From contig NZ_JAQZAN010000009.1 in the NCBI RefSeq assembly GCF_028737255.1, forward strand, positions 155,930 to 219,929: a DNA stretch of 64,000 nt. Reading direction: 5' to 3'. Numbering within the stretch: the stretch's first letter is position 1; each line of letters starts with the position of its first letter. Source of the DNA: Actinomycetospora straminea (GTDB lineage: Bacteria > Actinomycetota > Actinomycetes > Mycobacteriales > Pseudonocardiaceae). The translations under genes were made by a program, and so were the position numbers. This document shows positions 37,211 through 46,535 of the stretch, in pieces. Under the pieces are notes generated by a model, which saw only the letters and a program-made list of their open reading frames with translations, was not told the origin of the DNA and did not search any database.

Positions 37211-37506
37211 CCGTGCTGCTCCTTCCGGTCCTCCGGGCCGGCGGGTCCACCGGGGCGAGGGGGGTCGGGGGGGACGTAAAGGTATCGGATGTAGATCAAC
37301 GCGAAGGAGGCAGCCCCACCGGCCAGGAGGCCGATGAGGAGGAACCACCGTGTCGACAGCAGGGCGTCGAGTACCCATCCCAGCCCGCCGAACACCAGGA
37401 TTCCGGTGATCAGGTGGGAGAGGACCGTCCAGGCCTCGGACGGGGAGTGGGCGGACCCCTGCGCGGGGGTACGACCCGCATCTCCGCGGAGGCTGTCCTG
37501 CGCCAT
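37207..37506 (-). CDS. AtpZ/AtpI-like small membrane protein
   Basis: A 99-residue protein with two membrane helices ([18 protein letters not shown] and [19 protein letters not shown]) separated by a short STRW loop, the pattern of AtpZ/AtpI-like proteins encoded at the head of atp operons. A role in F0 assembly or Mg2+ handling is known for some relatives. ATG at 37506; an upstream Met at 37536 is less likely. Confidence 0.75.
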   Translation of the reverse strand: MAQDSLRGDAGRTPAQGSAHSPSEAWTVLSHLITGILVFGGLGWVLDALLSTRWFLLIGLLAGGAASFALIYIRYLYVPPDPPRPGGPAGPEDRKEQHG

Positions 37507-37591
37507 CGCGGCGCACCATATCAGCAGGTTCGTCACAGTCCACTACGGGCCGTCGGAGGCCACACCCCTGGTCGGGGGACCCCCGCACCCC

Positions 37592-38065
37592 TCACACGGC
37601 GATGGTGGGCCCCGGCTTCCGGGCGTACGCGATGACCTCGCCGACGATGAAGGCGATCGCCGTCGGCCCCAGCGCGAGGGCCGCGATGCGGGTGTCGACG
37701 ACCTCGAGCGCCTGCAGCACCAGGAAGACGACGAGCAGCAGGCCGAGCTTGCCCATCATGCTCACGAGCGCCGCGGCCATGACCACCATCGGGTCGGCCG
37801 CCGCGGTCCAGCGCATGACGAGCGGCCCGAGCGAGCAGACACCGATGACGATGACCGCGCCGACGACGGCCGCGACCACGCCGGTGACGCCCGCGAGCAG
37901 GCCGGCCACCACCGCGGCGAGCACGGCGACGACGACCGCGGGCCACAGGCCGCCGCGCAGCATCGCGCTGCTGGCCTCGAGGACCTGGGCGGTGGTCGCC
38001 GGGGTGGCGTGGGGGGTGCCCGAGGGGGTCGGCTCGGGACGGTCGGTGCCCTCAGGGCTGGTCAT
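37592..38065 (-). CDS. AtpI-like integral membrane protein (Rv1303-like)
   Basis: A 157-residue protein with a Pro/Thr-rich cytosolic N-terminus and four membrane helices (PAVVVAVLAAVVAGLLAGV, VVGAVIVIGVCSLGPLVM, VVMAAALVSMMGKLGLLLVVF, IAFIVGEVIAYARK). It lies between wecA and atpB, where mycobacteria have Rv1303, and is taken as the ATP synthase assembly protein AtpI. The MGKLG segment is a common feature of this family. Confidence 0.8.
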   Translation of the reverse strand: MTSPEGTDRPEPTPSGTPHATPATTAQVLEASSAMLRGGLWPAVVVAVLAAVVAGLLAGVTGVVAAVVGAVIVIGVCSLGPLVMRWTAAADPMVVMAAALVSMMGKLGLLLVVFLVLQALEVVDTRIAALALGPTAIAFIVGEVIAYARKPGPTIAV

Positions 38066-38104
38066 GGCGGGTCCTCGATCGGGTGGGGCGCGGGGAGCGG
38101 GGGG

Positions 38105-39265
38105 TCAGGCGCGGGCGCGCAGGCGCGGCACCGCGGAGGCGAGCACGGCGACGAGCACGCCGGCGGTCACCATCCAGACCACCAGGAACGCGTTGTCGAC
38201 GAGCGCGAGGGCGACCGCCCCGAACGCCAGCACGCCCGCCCACAGGTAGATGAGCAGCACGGCGCGACGCTGGGAGTGGCCGATCTCGAGCAGCCGGTGG
38301 TGCAGGTGCATCTTGTCCGGCGCGAACGGGCTGGTGCCCGCGCGGGTGCGGCGGACGACCGCCATCAGCAGGTCGAGCAGCGGCACGAAGACCACCGCGG
38401 CGACGACGATCAGGGGCGTGACCAGCGCGAGCGCGCCGGTCGCGCCGGTGGTCGAGTAGTTGGTGCGGCCCGAGGCGGTGGTGGTGGCCGCGGCGAGCGT
38501 CAGCCCGATGAACATCGAGCCCGAGTCACCCATGAACAGGCGCGCGGGCTGGAAGTTGTGGGGCAGGAAGCCCGCGCAGGCCCCGGCGAGGACGGCGGCG
38601 ATGAGCGCGGGCGGGTAGGCGTTGACGTCACCGTTCTCCTGCCCGAGCAGACCGAGCGCGAACGCGCAGGTCGCGGTGGCGGCGATCGTGCCGATGCCCG
38701 CGGCGAGCCCGTCGAGGCCGTCGACGAAGTTCATCGCGTTGACCAGCAGCACGCACAGGAACACGGTGATGAGCACGCCCTGGTCCTGCCCGAGCAGCAG
38801 CACCGAGCCGGTGCTGCCGCCGGTGCCGCCCCAGGGCAGGTACACCGCGGTCCACTGCACGCCCATGAGGACCAGGACGCCGGCCGCGGTCGCCTGACCG
38901 GCGAGCTTGGTCAGCGCGTCGAGGCCGAAGCGGTCGTCGAGCGCCCCGACCACCACGATCACCCCGCCGGCGACGAGCACGGCGAGGGTCTCGTTCGAGT
39001 AGTCGAAGGCCCGGCGCAGCACCGGCAGCTGCGAGGCGACGAACACGCCCCCGGCGACGCCGAGGTAGATGGCGACGCCGCCGAGGCGCGGGATCGGGAT
39101 GGTGTGCACGTCGCGCCCGCGCGGGACGGCGATCGCCCCGACGCGCAGCGCGAAGCGTCGGACCAGGCCGGTCAGCAGGTACGTGACGACCGCGGCGGAC
39201 AGCCCGACCAGGAGGTACTCCCGGATCGGCAGCCCCATCGGGGCGAAGTCCGGTGACGGGCCCAC
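38105..39265 (-). CDS. wecA: Undecaprenyl-phosphate GlcNAc-1-phosphate transferase (WecA/Rfe)
   Basis: A 386-residue polytopic enzyme starting the arabinogalactan linker unit by moving GlcNAc-1-P to decaprenyl phosphate. Catalytic loops are GALDDRFGLDALTKLAGQ, NAMNFVDGLDGLAAG, LFMGDSGSMFIG and MHLHHRLLEIGHSQRR, all diagnostic of the MraY/WecA family. About eleven hydrophobic segments. GTG at 39265 is preferred because TACTCT lies eight bases upstream (leaderless); ATG at 39239 would give a protein eight residues shorter beginning MGLPIREYL. Confidence 0.93.
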   Translation of the reverse strand: MGPSPDFAPMGLPIREYLLVGLSAAVVTYLLTGLVRRFALRVGAIAVPRGRDVHTIPIPRLGGVAIYLGVAGGVFVASQLPVLRRAFDYSNETLAVLVAGGVIVVVGALDDRFGLDALTKLAGQATAAGVLVLMGVQWTAVYLPWGGTGGSTGSVLLLGQDQGVLITVFLCVLLVNAMNFVDGLDGLAAGIGTIAATATCAFALGLLGQENGDVNAYPPALIAAVLAGACAGFLPHNFQPARLFMGDSGSMFIGLTLAAATTTASGRTNYSTTGATGALALVTPLIVVAAVVFVPLLDLLMAVVRRTRAGTSPFAPDKMHLHHRLLEIGHSQRRAVLLIYLWAGVLAFGAVALALVDNAFLVVWMVTAGVLVAVLASAVPRLRARA

Positions 39266-39273
39266 GGCCCCCG

Positions 39274-39279
39274 AGAGTA
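39274..39279 (-). promoter_or_regulatory. -10 box for wecA
   Basis: On the minus strand TACTCT ends eight bases before GTG 39265. Supports the longer start and a leaderless mRNA. Confidence 0.4.
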
Positions 39280-39327
39280 GACCCAGCGCCGCCCGCGGAG
39301 CGCAGCGGAGGCGGGCCGTGTCTGCTG

Positions 39328-40611
39328 TTACCGGGCGTACGCGGGGAACCGCGACACGAGGTTCCCGACCTCCTCGCGGACGTCCGCGAGGGTCTGCTTG
39401 CCCGACTCCGAGGTCTCGTCCGCGGTCACCGCGGAGGCGATGAGGCGCGCGACGTCGCCCATCTCGTTCTCCGTCATGCCCTGGGTGGTGATCGAGGGCG
39501 AGCCGACGCGGATGCCCGAGGCGGTCATCGGCGGCTGCGGGTCGTACGGGATCGCGTTCTTGTTCAGCGTGATCCCGGCCAGGCCGCTGCGGGCCTCCGC
39601 CTCCTTGCCGGTCACCCCGAGCGGCTGCAGGTCGAGCAGCGCCAGGTGGGTGTCGGTGCCGCCGGAGATCGCGCGCATGCCCTGGGTCTCGAGCGCGGAG
39701 GTGAGCGCCTGCGCGTTGGCGATGACCTGGCGCGCGTAGCGCTGGTAGTCCTCGGTCGCGGCCTCGGCGAGCGCGACGGCCTTGCCCGCCACGGCGTGCA
39801 TGAGCGGGCCGCCCTGCAGGAACGGGAACACGGCCTTGTCCAGCGCCTTCGCGTGCTCGGCCTTCGAGACGAGCATGCCGCCGCGCGGCCCGCGCAGGAC
39901 CTTGTGCGTCGTGAAGGTGACGACGTCGGCGTACGGGACGGGGCTGGGGATCGCCTTGCCGGCGACGAGGCCGATGAAGTGGGCGGCGTCGACCCAGAGG
40001 ATCGCGCCGGCCTCGTCGGCGATGGCGCGGAACTTCTCGAAGTCGATGAGGCGCGGGTAGGCGGTGGCGCCCGCGACGATCATCTTCGGGCGGTGCTCGA
40101 GGGCCAGGTCGCGCACCTGGTCGTAGTCGATGAGCCCGTCGTCCTCGCGCACGGTGTAGGGCACGGGCTCGAACCACTTGCCCGAGAAGCTGACCTTGGC
40201 GCCGTGGGTGAGGTGGCCGCCGTGGGGCAGGCTCATGGCCAGCACCTTGTCGCCCGGCTGGCAGAACGCCGCGTAGACCGCGAGGTTGGCGTTGGCGCCG
40301 GAGTGCGGCTGGAGGTTGGCGTGCTCGGCGCCGAACAGCGTCTTGGCGCGGTCGATCGCGATCTCCTCGGCGCGGTCGACGACCTCGCAGCCGCCGTAGT
40401 AGCGCCGGCCGGGGTAGCCCTCGGCGTACTTGTTCGACAGCGTCGACCCGAGCGCGGCGAGCACGGCGGGGCTGGTGAGGTTCTCGCTGGCGATCAGCTG
40501 GAGTCCGCCGCGCAGCCGGGTGAGCTCGTCGTCGACGACCTGGGCGATCTCGGGGTCGACGGCCTGGAGGGCGTCGTAGTCCGGGCCCCAGAAGTGCTGC
40601 GAGTCAGCCAT
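39328..40611 (-). CDS. glyA: Serine hydroxymethyltransferase
   Basis: A 427-residue fold-type I PLP enzyme interconverting serine and glycine with tetrahydrofolate. LQLIASENLTSPAV, YAEGYPGRRYYGGCE and the PLP lysine in TFTTHKVLRGPRGG are unmistakable. It is inserted between the tsaC/sua5-type gene and wecA, a position where M. tuberculosis has no glyA. A GC-rich stem (gcccgc/gcgggc at 39291-39316) after the stop may terminate it. Confidence 0.97.
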   Translation of the reverse strand: MADSQHFWGPDYDALQAVDPEIAQVVDDELTRLRGGLQLIASENLTSPAVLAALGSTLSNKYAEGYPGRRYYGGCEVVDRAEEIAIDRAKTLFGAEHANLQPHSGANANLAVYAAFCQPGDKVLAMSLPHGGHLTHGAKVSFSGKWFEPVPYTVREDDGLIDYDQVRDLALEHRPKMIVAGATAYPRLIDFEKFRAIADEAGAILWVDAAHFIGLVAGKAIPSPVPYADVVTFTTHKVLRGPRGGMLVSKAEHAKALDKAVFPFLQGGPLMHAVAGKAVALAEAATEDYQRYARQVIANAQALTSALETQGMRAISGGTDTHLALLDLQPLGVTGKEAEARSGLAGITLNKNAIPYDPQPPMTASGIRVGSPSITTQGMTENEMGDVARLIASAVTADETSESGKQTLADVREEVGNLVSRFPAYAR

Positions 40612-40679
40612 GTCGACCCACGTTACCGGCCCTTCACCGGGCCCGGCTGCCCCGTGGTGGCTACCTCACAGCTCACGGC

Positions 40680-41330
40680 TCACAGCGTGACCGGGACGCC
40701 GACGACGCGGGACACGTCCTCGGCGCTCACCGCGCCCTCGCGGCGCAGCCGCGGCGTCTCGCCGGTCAGGTCGACGATCGTCGAGCCCACGCCGGACGCG
40801 CACACCCCGCCGTCGAGGTAGACCTCCACGGAGTCCCCGAGCTGGTCGCGGGCCTCCTGCACCGTCGTCGCGGGCGGCTGCCCGGACACGTTCGCGCTGC
40901 TCTGCGCCATGGGCCCGACCTCGCGCAGCAGCTCGAGGGCCACCGGGTGCAGGGGCATGCGCAGCATCACGGTGCCGCGCGTCGTCCCGAGGTCCCACGC
41001 GAGGCTCGGCGCGTGCGGCAGGACGATCGAGAGCCCGCCCGGCCAGAACGCCTCGACGAGGTCGCGCGCGACGGGCGGCACGGAGCCGACGAGCCCGTCG
41101 ATCGTCGACCAGCTGCCGACGAGCACGCCCAGCGGCATGTCCGGGCCGCGGTGCTTGGCCGCGAGCAGGTCGGCGACCGCGCGGGCGTTGAACGCGTCCG
41201 CGCCGATGCCGTAGAGCGTGTCGGTCGGGATCACCACGAGCCGGCCCGCGCGCACGGCCGCGGCGGCCGCCGCCAGCCCGGTGGGTCGCGTCGCGGGGTC
41301 CTCGCAGTCGTACACCGTCGCCACGGGCAC
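40680..41330 (-). CDS. L-threonylcarbamoyladenylate synthase (Sua5/YrdC family)
   Basis: A 216-residue enzyme making threonylcarbamoyl-AMP for the t6A37 tRNA modification. It has VVIPTDTLYGIGADAF, LAAKHRGPDMPLGVL (KxR nucleotide-binding motif) and PMAQSSANVSGQPP (SSAN motif). GTG at 41330 gives the length of Rv1301. It lacks the extra Sua5 C-terminal domain, so it is of the short TsaC type. Downstream of prmC by five bases and probably co-transcribed with it. Confidence 0.93.
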   Translation of the reverse strand: MPVATVYDCEDPATRPTGLAAAAAAVRAGRLVVIPTDTLYGIGADAFNARAVADLLAAKHRGPDMPLGVLVGSWSTIDGLVGSVPPVARDLVEAFWPGGLSIVLPHAPSLAWDLGTTRGTVMLRMPLHPVALELLREVGPMAQSSANVSGQPPATTVQEARDQLGDSVEVYLDGGVCASGVGSTIVDLTGETPRLRREGAVSAEDVSRVVGVPVTL

Positions 41331-41335
41331 CGAGC

Positions 41336-42148
41336 CTAGGCCCGGCGTCCGACGGCCACGCGCGGGCGTCCCGCGAGATCGCCCAGGGTCCTGACCTCGG
41401 CGAACCCGGCGCCGTCGAGCACCTCGCGGACCGCGGCCGGGTGCGCGTCGTCGTGCTCGACCCCGACCGCTCCCCCGGGCCGCAGCAGCCGGTGGGCCAG
41501 CGCGGCGAGGGGACGGATGACCGCGAGCCCGTCGGGCCCGGCGAACACCGCGCCGGCGGGGTCGGCGTCGACCTCGGGCGGCACGGCCACCCCGGTCGGC
41601 ACGTAGGGCGGGTTGGCGACGACGAGGTCGACGGTGCCGTCGAGCTCGGCGAGGACGCCGGGGGCGGTGACGTCGGCGGCGTGCAGCACGACGCCCGAGC
41701 CGGCGAGATTCCTGTCCGCCCAGGTCAGCGCCGCGGGGTCGACCTCGACGGCGTGCACGGCGGCGTCCGGGCGCTCGTGGGCGATCGCCAGGGCGAGCGC
41801 GCCGGTGCCCGTGCACAGGTCGACGACCACGCCCGCGGGCTGCGCGAGCGCCCAGGCCAGCAGCGTCTCGGTCTCGGGCCGCGGCACGAACACCCCGGGG
41901 CCGACGGCCACCTCGACCGGGCCGAGCACCGCGGACCCGAGCAGGTGCTGCAGCGGCTCGCGGGCGGCGCGGCGCGCGACGAGGGCGTCGAGGGCCTCGC
42001 GCTGGGCCGCGTCGGGCGGGTCGGCGAGCAGCAGGCGCCCGCGCGGGACGCCCAGGACGTGCGCGACCAGCAGCTCCGCGTCGACCCGGGGCGACGCGAT
42101 TCCGGCGCCGGCCAGCCGGGCGGTGGCCGCGACGACCAGGTCGCGCAC
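41336..42148 (-). CDS. prmC: Release-factor glutamine methyltransferase
   Basis: A 270-residue SAM-dependent enzyme that methylates the GGQ glutamine of release factors. The N-terminal helical domain (VDAELLVAHVLGVPRGRLL) is followed by the Rossmann domain: motif I VDLCTGTGALALAIA and the NPPY active site in VVANPPYVPTG. It lies directly downstream of prfA, its substrate gene, with two bases between them. Confidence 0.95.
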   Translation of the reverse strand: MRDLVVAATARLAGAGIASPRVDAELLVAHVLGVPRGRLLLADPPDAAQREALDALVARRAAREPLQHLLGSAVLGPVEVAVGPGVFVPRPETETLLAWALAQPAGVVVDLCTGTGALALAIAHERPDAAVHAVEVDPAALTWADRNLAGSGVVLHAADVTAPGVLAELDGTVDLVVANPPYVPTGVAVPPEVDADPAGAVFAGPDGLAVIRPLAALAHRLLRPGGAVGVEHDDAHPAAVREVLDGAGFAEVRTLGDLAGRPRVAVGRRA

Positions 42149-42150
42149 GC

Positions 42151-43239
42151 TCAGGAGGAGGCCTCGTCGGCGGCGCGGGCCATCCGCTCGCGGCGGTCGG
42201 CGGCGCGCAGGGCCTCGAGCACGCCGTCGAGGTCGCCGTCGAGGACCCGGTCGAGGTCGTGCGACTTGTAACCGATGCGGTGGTCGGAGATCCGGTTCTC
42301 CGGGAAGTTGTAGGTGCGCACGCGCTCGGAGCGGTCGACCGTGCGGACCTGGCTGCGCCGGTCCGCCGACGCCTGCGCCTGCTCGGCCTCGTCGGCCATC
42401 GCCTGCAGACGGCTGCGCAGCACCTCGAGGGCGCGCGCCTTGTTCTGCAGCTGGGAGCGCTCGTTCTGGCAGCTCACGACCACACCGGTCGGCAGGTGGG
42501 TGATCCGGACCGCGGAGTCGGTGGTGTTGACGCCCTGCCCGCCCTTACCGGAGGAGCGGAAGACGTCGACCCGCAGGTCCTTCTCGTCGATCTCGATCGC
42601 CGCGGCCTCCTCGGCCTCGGGGTAGACGAGGACCCCGGCCGCCGAGGTGTGGATGCGGCCCTGCGACTCGGTGACCGGCACGCGCTGGACGCGGTGGACC
42701 CCGCCCTCGTACTTGAACCAGGCCCAGACGCCCTCGGGGTCGTTGCCGGGCGCGGTGATCGTCACGGTGACGTCCTTGTAGCCGCCGAGGTCGGACTCCG
42801 TCGCCGACAGGACCTCGACCTTCCAGCCGCGCCGCTCGGCGTAGCGGGAGTACATGCGCAGGAGGTCACCGGCGAACAGCGCCGACTCCTCGCCGCCCTC
42901 CCCCGACTTCACCTCGACGACGACGTCGTTCGCGTCCGCGGGGTCGCGGGGCACGAGCTGCTCGGCCAGGCGCGCACGCAGCGTCTCGACGCGACCCTCG
43001 ATCTCGCCGGCCTCGGCGGCGAACGCCGGGTCCTCGCGGGCGAGCTCGCGGGCGTCGGCGAGGTCGGCCTCGGCGGCGCTGAGCTCGCCGACCGTGGCCA
43101 CGGTCGGCGACAGCGCCGCGTAGCGCCGTCCCAGCGAGCGGGCGAGGGCGGCGTCGGCGTGCACGTCGGGATCGGCGAGGCGCGCCTCCAGGCCCGCGTG
43201 CTCCTCGAGCAGCGCGGTGACGCCGGGCGACGACGTCAT
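42151..43239 (-). CDS. prfA: Peptide chain release factor 1
   Basis: A 362-residue RF1. The GGQ tripeptide lies in [16 protein letters not shown], and the stop-codon recognition loop reads [12 protein letters not shown] (PVT, as expected for UAG/UAA recognition). The N-terminal coiled coil precedes [14 protein letters not shown]. The frame is open to 43302; ATG at 43239 is preferred (AGGA upstream), though GTG at 43254 is possible. Confidence 0.96.
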   Translation of the reverse strand: MTSSPGVTALLEEHAGLEARLADPDVHADAALARSLGRRYAALSPTVATVGELSAAEADLADARELAREDPAFAAEAGEIEGRVETLRARLAEQLVPRDPADANDVVVEVKSGEGGEESALFAGDLLRMYSRYAERRGWKVEVLSATESDLGGYKDVTVTITAPGNDPEGVWAWFKYEGGVHRVQRVPVTESQGRIHTSAAGVLVYPEAEEAAAIEIDEKDLRVDVFRSSGKGGQGVNTTDSAVRITHLPTGVVVSCQNERSQLQNKARALEVLRSRLQAMADEAEQAQASADRRSQVRTVDRSERVRTYNFPENRISDHRIGYKSHDLDRVLDGDLDGVLEALRAADRRERMARAADEASS

Positions 43240-43308
43240 GCTGTCCTGGGCCACGGTCGGCCTCCCTTCCTCCCCGGACCCTCTCCTGACCTGCCCCGAC
43301 ACGCAGAA

Positions 43309-43348
43309 CGCCCGCCGCCCCGCGCGCGAGGCGCAGGGGCGACGGGCG
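43309..43348. terminator. Hairpin terminator after rpmE
   Basis: Arms cgcccgccgcccc (43309-43321) and ggggcgacgggcg (43336-43348) pair with one mismatch, giving a strong 13-base stem with a 14-base loop. It begins ten bases after the rpmE stop on the minus strand. Confidence 0.65.
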
Positions 43349-43357
43349 TCGCGGGAA

Positions 43358-43579
43358 CTACTTCTTGGTGGGGGTGCGCTTCCCGTAGCGGGCCTCGAAG
43401 CGGGCCACGCGACCGCCGGTGTCCATGATCCGCTGCTTGCCCGTGTAGAACGGGTGGCAGGCGGAGCAGATCTCGACGGTGATGTTGCCGCCCGGCTTGG
43501 TGCTCCGGGTGGTGAACGAGTTGCCGCAGCCGCACAGCACCTGGGTCTCGTGGTACTCGGGGTGGATGCCGCTCTTCAC
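43358..43579 (-). CDS. rpmE: Ribosomal protein L31, zinc-binding form
   Basis: A 73-residue L31. It keeps the cysteines of the zinc form: CGCGNSFTT and [14 protein letters not shown], so it is the zinc-replete (C+) paralogue. GTG start at 43579 with GAGAGG upstream. In mycobacteria it lies directly after rho; here two extra genes intervene. Confidence 0.97.
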   Translation of the reverse strand: MKSGIHPEYHETQVLCGCGNSFTTRSTKPGGNITVEICSACHPFYTGKQRIMDTGGRVARFEARYGKRTPTKK

Positions 43580-43730
43580 GGATCGTGGTCCTCTCGCGTC
43601 GTGGTCGCCGGGTCCCCTCGGCGTCTCGCCGTCGTGGCTGGGGTGAACCGGAACCGGATGTGCGGGCCATTCTTCCAGGACCGCCCGCTGTGGTGCACAA
43701 CCGCCTCCGGGTCGTCGTTGTTCCCGGGCG

Positions 43731-45266
43731 TCAGGCCACGCAGGGCCGGGGCGCGACGACCTGCGGGTCCAGGCCGGCCGCCTCCGCCCCGTCGGCGTCG
43801 AGGATCCACACGTACTCGTTCTTGAGCCGGCCGCCGTCGTCGGCGAAGACGCCGGTGCGGAAGGGGTAGACGCCGACCGTCGGTGCGGTGCCCGGCGCGC
43901 CGGTGGCGATGGCGTGGTCGAGGTCGCGGTTGGCCCGGCGCATCGCGGCGAGCAGCCGGTGGGCGGCCGCGGCGGGGTCGGCGAGCGTGCGCCCCTCGGC
44001 GAGCTGCAGGGCCAGGTGCAGCTGCCGGTCGCCCGCGCGGTCCTCGTACGAGACGAGCCGGTGGTTCTCGACGGCGGCCACCAGCTCCGGGTCGGCGGCG
44101 ACGGCGTCGCGGACCCCGTCGGGCGGGACCACCGCGCCGTTGTGGTCGACGGCGTGGTCGCTGCGCCCGTACTGGAGCAGCAGGGGCAGGTCGAGGACCC
44201 GCTCGTCGAGCACGGTCTGCAGGCCGGAGCGGCGCAGGACGGGCAGCACGTCGCGCATCCGCAGCACGTGCCCGCGGTCGTGGATGTTGTAGCGGATGCG
44301 GGGGTCGACGTTCTGCGGGCGCGTGATGGTGACGACCAGCTCGCCGTCGTCGTTCTCCTCGATGAGGTAGGCGTAGGGGTTGAACTGGAAGATGTCGGGC
44401 AGCACGCCGTACTGGTCCTGCCTGGTCAGGGCCCGCGCGAGGGCCGGGTCGGCGGCGATCGCGCGGCGCAGGGCGATGGTGAACTCGGTCTCGACGGCGA
44501 TGCTGATCTCGAGGTCGCTGGCCCCGTACGCGCCGATGACCTTCCGCGCGCGGCGCAGGACGTGGTCGCGCATCCCCTCGCTGATCCCCTCGCCGCCGAA
44601 GGCGCAGACCACGTCGTAGGCCGCCCAGTCCAGCCGGTCGTCCTCGAGCAGCCCCTTGAGGAACGGCGGGTAGCTCGTGATCACGTAGGTGTAGCCGGGG
44701 CCGAACTCGCGCATCGTGTTGATGATCTTGTCGCGGTCCGGGCCGGTGGACTTGATCGTCGAGACCCGGGTGAGCGCCGCGGTGACGTTCATGCCGGTGG
44801 CCCACGCGCCGAGCGAGAAGGCGTTGATGACGAACACCGGGCGGTCCGGCGTCGCGTGCCGCAGGAAGCCGACGCGCAGCACCTCGCGGGAGGCGCGCCG
44901 CTCGACGGGTCCGCGGACCCAGCTGGTCGGGGTGCCGGTCGAGCCCGACGACTCGTCGACGACGACCCCGCGGCGCGGCAGCCGCCCGCCCACGCACCGC
45001 TCCGGGATCGGCCAGCGGGCGATGTAGGAGCGCTTGTCGGTCTCGGGCAGGTCGGCGAACGCCGTCGTCGACACCCCCTGCTCGGCCAGGAAGGACCGGT
45101 AGGCGGGGACGCGGCGCACGGTGCGGGCGACGGTGCGCTGGGCCCGCCGGCGGCCGAGCCACCAGCGCAGCCGCTCGAACCCGGGGGCGAGCAGCAGGGC
45201 GTGGGTGCGCGGGGAGCGCCCGAGCAGGTCGACCAGGAGCTCCTGGAGCCACCAGAGGATCCTCAC
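43731..45266 (-). CDS. PaaK/F390-synthetase-like adenylate-forming ligase
   Basis: A 511-residue ANL-superfamily-like protein. It contains the phosphate-binding loop [13 protein letters not shown], the adenylate region [18 protein letters not shown] and [11 protein letters not shown]. Phenylacetate-CoA ligase and coenzyme F390 synthetase share these, but the substrate here is unknown. The N-terminus ([16 protein letters not shown], [14 protein letters not shown]) is hydrophobic but too short for a confident membrane anchor. GTG at 45266 overlaps the upstream nitroreductase-like gene by four bases (GTGA), so the two products probably act together. Confidence 0.82.
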   Translation of the reverse strand: MRILWWLQELLVDLLGRSPRTHALLLAPGFERLRWWLGRRRAQRTVARTVRRVPAYRSFLAEQGVSTTAFADLPETDKRSYIARWPIPERCVGGRLPRRGVVVDESSGSTGTPTSWVRGPVERRASREVLRVGFLRHATPDRPVFVINAFSLGAWATGMNVTAALTRVSTIKSTGPDRDKIINTMREFGPGYTYVITSYPPFLKGLLEDDRLDWAAYDVVCAFGGEGISEGMRDHVLRRARKVIGAYGASDLEISIAVETEFTIALRRAIAADPALARALTRQDQYGVLPDIFQFNPYAYLIEENDDGELVVTITRPQNVDPRIRYNIHDRGHVLRMRDVLPVLRRSGLQTVLDERVLDLPLLLQYGRSDHAVDHNGAVVPPDGVRDAVAADPELVAAVENHRLVSYEDRAGDRQLHLALQLAEGRTLADPAAAAHRLLAAMRRANRDLDHAIATGAPGTAPTVGVYPFRTGVFADDGGRLKNEYVWILDADGAEAAGLDPQVVAPRPCVA

Positions 45267-46327
45267 CGGGCCACCGCCGTCGCGTCCCGGTCCAGCAGCA
45301 TCGCTTCGAGGCCGCGCCGCCAGGACCGCGGCGGCGCCTCGCCGGTGCCGTAGCGGAAGAGCATCCACGCCATCCGGCCGCCCGACTCCTCGATGCCGGT
45401 GCGCTCGACGAAGGCGGCGTGCGAGCGCGGGTTGGTGATCACCGTGCCGAACGGGTGCAGGTGCACGCCGTGGCGGGTGAACGCCAGCCAGACGCGCAGG
45501 AAGCAGCGGCCCGCCTCGACGTGGTCGGCCGGGCCGACGAACGGGCCGGTGAGCCAGCCGAGCTCGCGCACCCCGCGCATCGTGTTCAGGTACACGCGCC
45601 GGAAGAGGCCCCCGACGACGGGCAGGTCCCACAGCCACCGGTGGCGCATCGCGATCCGCAGCAGCGGGCCGGGGATCAGCATGGTCTCGGCCGACAGGCC
45701 GTCGCGCGTGGCGGCCGCCTGCCGCTTTGACGTGCGGAGCCAGGCGAGGATCTCGGCGTGGACCGCGTCGTCGCGCAGGTCGTCGAAGAGCGTCTCCTGG
45801 TTGATGCGGATGAGGTCGTCGACGAGGTCCTGCTCCCCGGTGCGCCCGAACTCCTGGCCCATCCCGACGGCGATCGCCGCGACCTCCTCGGTGATCCGGG
45901 GGTCGACGGGCCGGCGGTCGTAGGGGCGGCGCGAGGTCCGGCGCCGGCGGAACGCCGCCCACTGCTCGCGCGCCGCCGCCGTGACCGGGACCGGCGTGAG
46001 CTCCAGGTGCCCGAGCAGGTGCTGGCGCTCCTCGGCCGCGAAGTCCATCGGGGCCAGGTGCAGGTCCTCGCGGACCGCCCAGCCGTGCGCCGCGGCCACC
46101 GTCGCCAGGGACTCGAGGAACACCCCGGCGCAGACGTGCGCGAACGGGATGCCGAAGCTCTCGGCGGGCAGGCCGCGGTCGAGGTCGTAGCAGAGGTCCG
46201 CACGCCGGTCGTCGTGCACCCGCACGGTGATCGGCTGGGAGTTGTGCGGCGAGGGGTAGCGGCGCGCCTCGTCCAGGATCGCCGACCACGGGCGGGGGAG
46301 GTCGGGGGCGCCGAGCGGGGCTGTCAT
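45263..46327 (-). CDS. Nitroreductase-family (Acg-like) flavoprotein
   Basis: A 354-residue protein of the nitroreductase fold. It starts with an FMN-binding segment EARRYPSPHNSQPITVRV, has YDLDRGLPAESFG, RRRTSRRPYDRRPVD and a C-terminal GTVITNPRSHAAF. Size suggests a fused two-fold (Acg-type) arrangement rather than a classic 200-residue NfsB. It may reduce, or in thiazole/oxazole-type pathways oxidise, a substrate carried by the partner ligase. First gene of a two-gene unit inserted between rho and rpmE. Function unknown. Confidence 0.75.
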   Translation of the reverse strand: MTAPLGAPDLPRPWSAILDEARRYPSPHNSQPITVRVHDDRRADLCYDLDRGLPAESFGIPFAHVCAGVFLESLATVAAAHGWAVREDLHLAPMDFAAEERQHLLGHLELTPVPVTAAAREQWAAFRRRRTSRRPYDRRPVDPRITEEVAAIAVGMGQEFGRTGEQDLVDDLIRINQETLFDDLRDDAVHAEILAWLRTSKRQAAATRDGLSAETMLIPGPLLRIAMRHRWLWDLPVVGGLFRRVYLNTMRGVRELGWLTGPFVGPADHVEAGRCFLRVWLAFTRHGVHLHPFGTVITNPRSHAAFVERTGIEESGGRMAWMLFRYGTGEAPPRSWRRGLEAMLLDRDATAVAR

Positions 46328-46390
46328 GCCCCCGAGCCTCGTGCGCGCCCCCGCGCGCGGGCAGGCGTGGAACTACTCAACCCCGGTCGC

Positions 46391-46439
46391 AGCGAACGCG
46401 CTGTTCGGTGCTTCTAGGCGCAGGAACGGCGCGTTCGCT
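46391..46439. repeat. Inverted repeat, distal element after rho
   Basis: Perfect 11-base arms agcgaacgcgc and gcgcgttcgct separated by 27 bases. Bases 46392-46421 are also an inverted, about 90 percent identical copy of 46481-46511 in the neighbouring hairpin. Confidence 0.65.
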
Positions 46440-46480
46440 CGACGCCGCGCCGTCGCACGGTCCGCACGAACGGGGACTTC

Positions 46481-46527
46481 GCGCGCCTAGAGGCAGCGAA
46501 CAGCGCGTTCGTTGCCTCCAGGCGCGC
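46481..46527. terminator. Long hairpin after rho
   Basis: Twenty-base arms (46481-46500 and 46508-46527) pair at 18 positions around a seven-base loop, nine bases beyond the rho stop on the minus strand. The stem includes gcgcgcctagaggcagcgaa. Likely the rho terminator. There is no U-tract. Confidence 0.7.
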
Positions 46528-46535
46528 GCGAGGTC

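Noticed and set aside
43580..43730. Zur-type operator upstream of the zinc-form rpmE
   Set aside because: Zur usually controls the cysteine-free paralogue; I saw no convincing inverted repeat of the Zur type in this gap.
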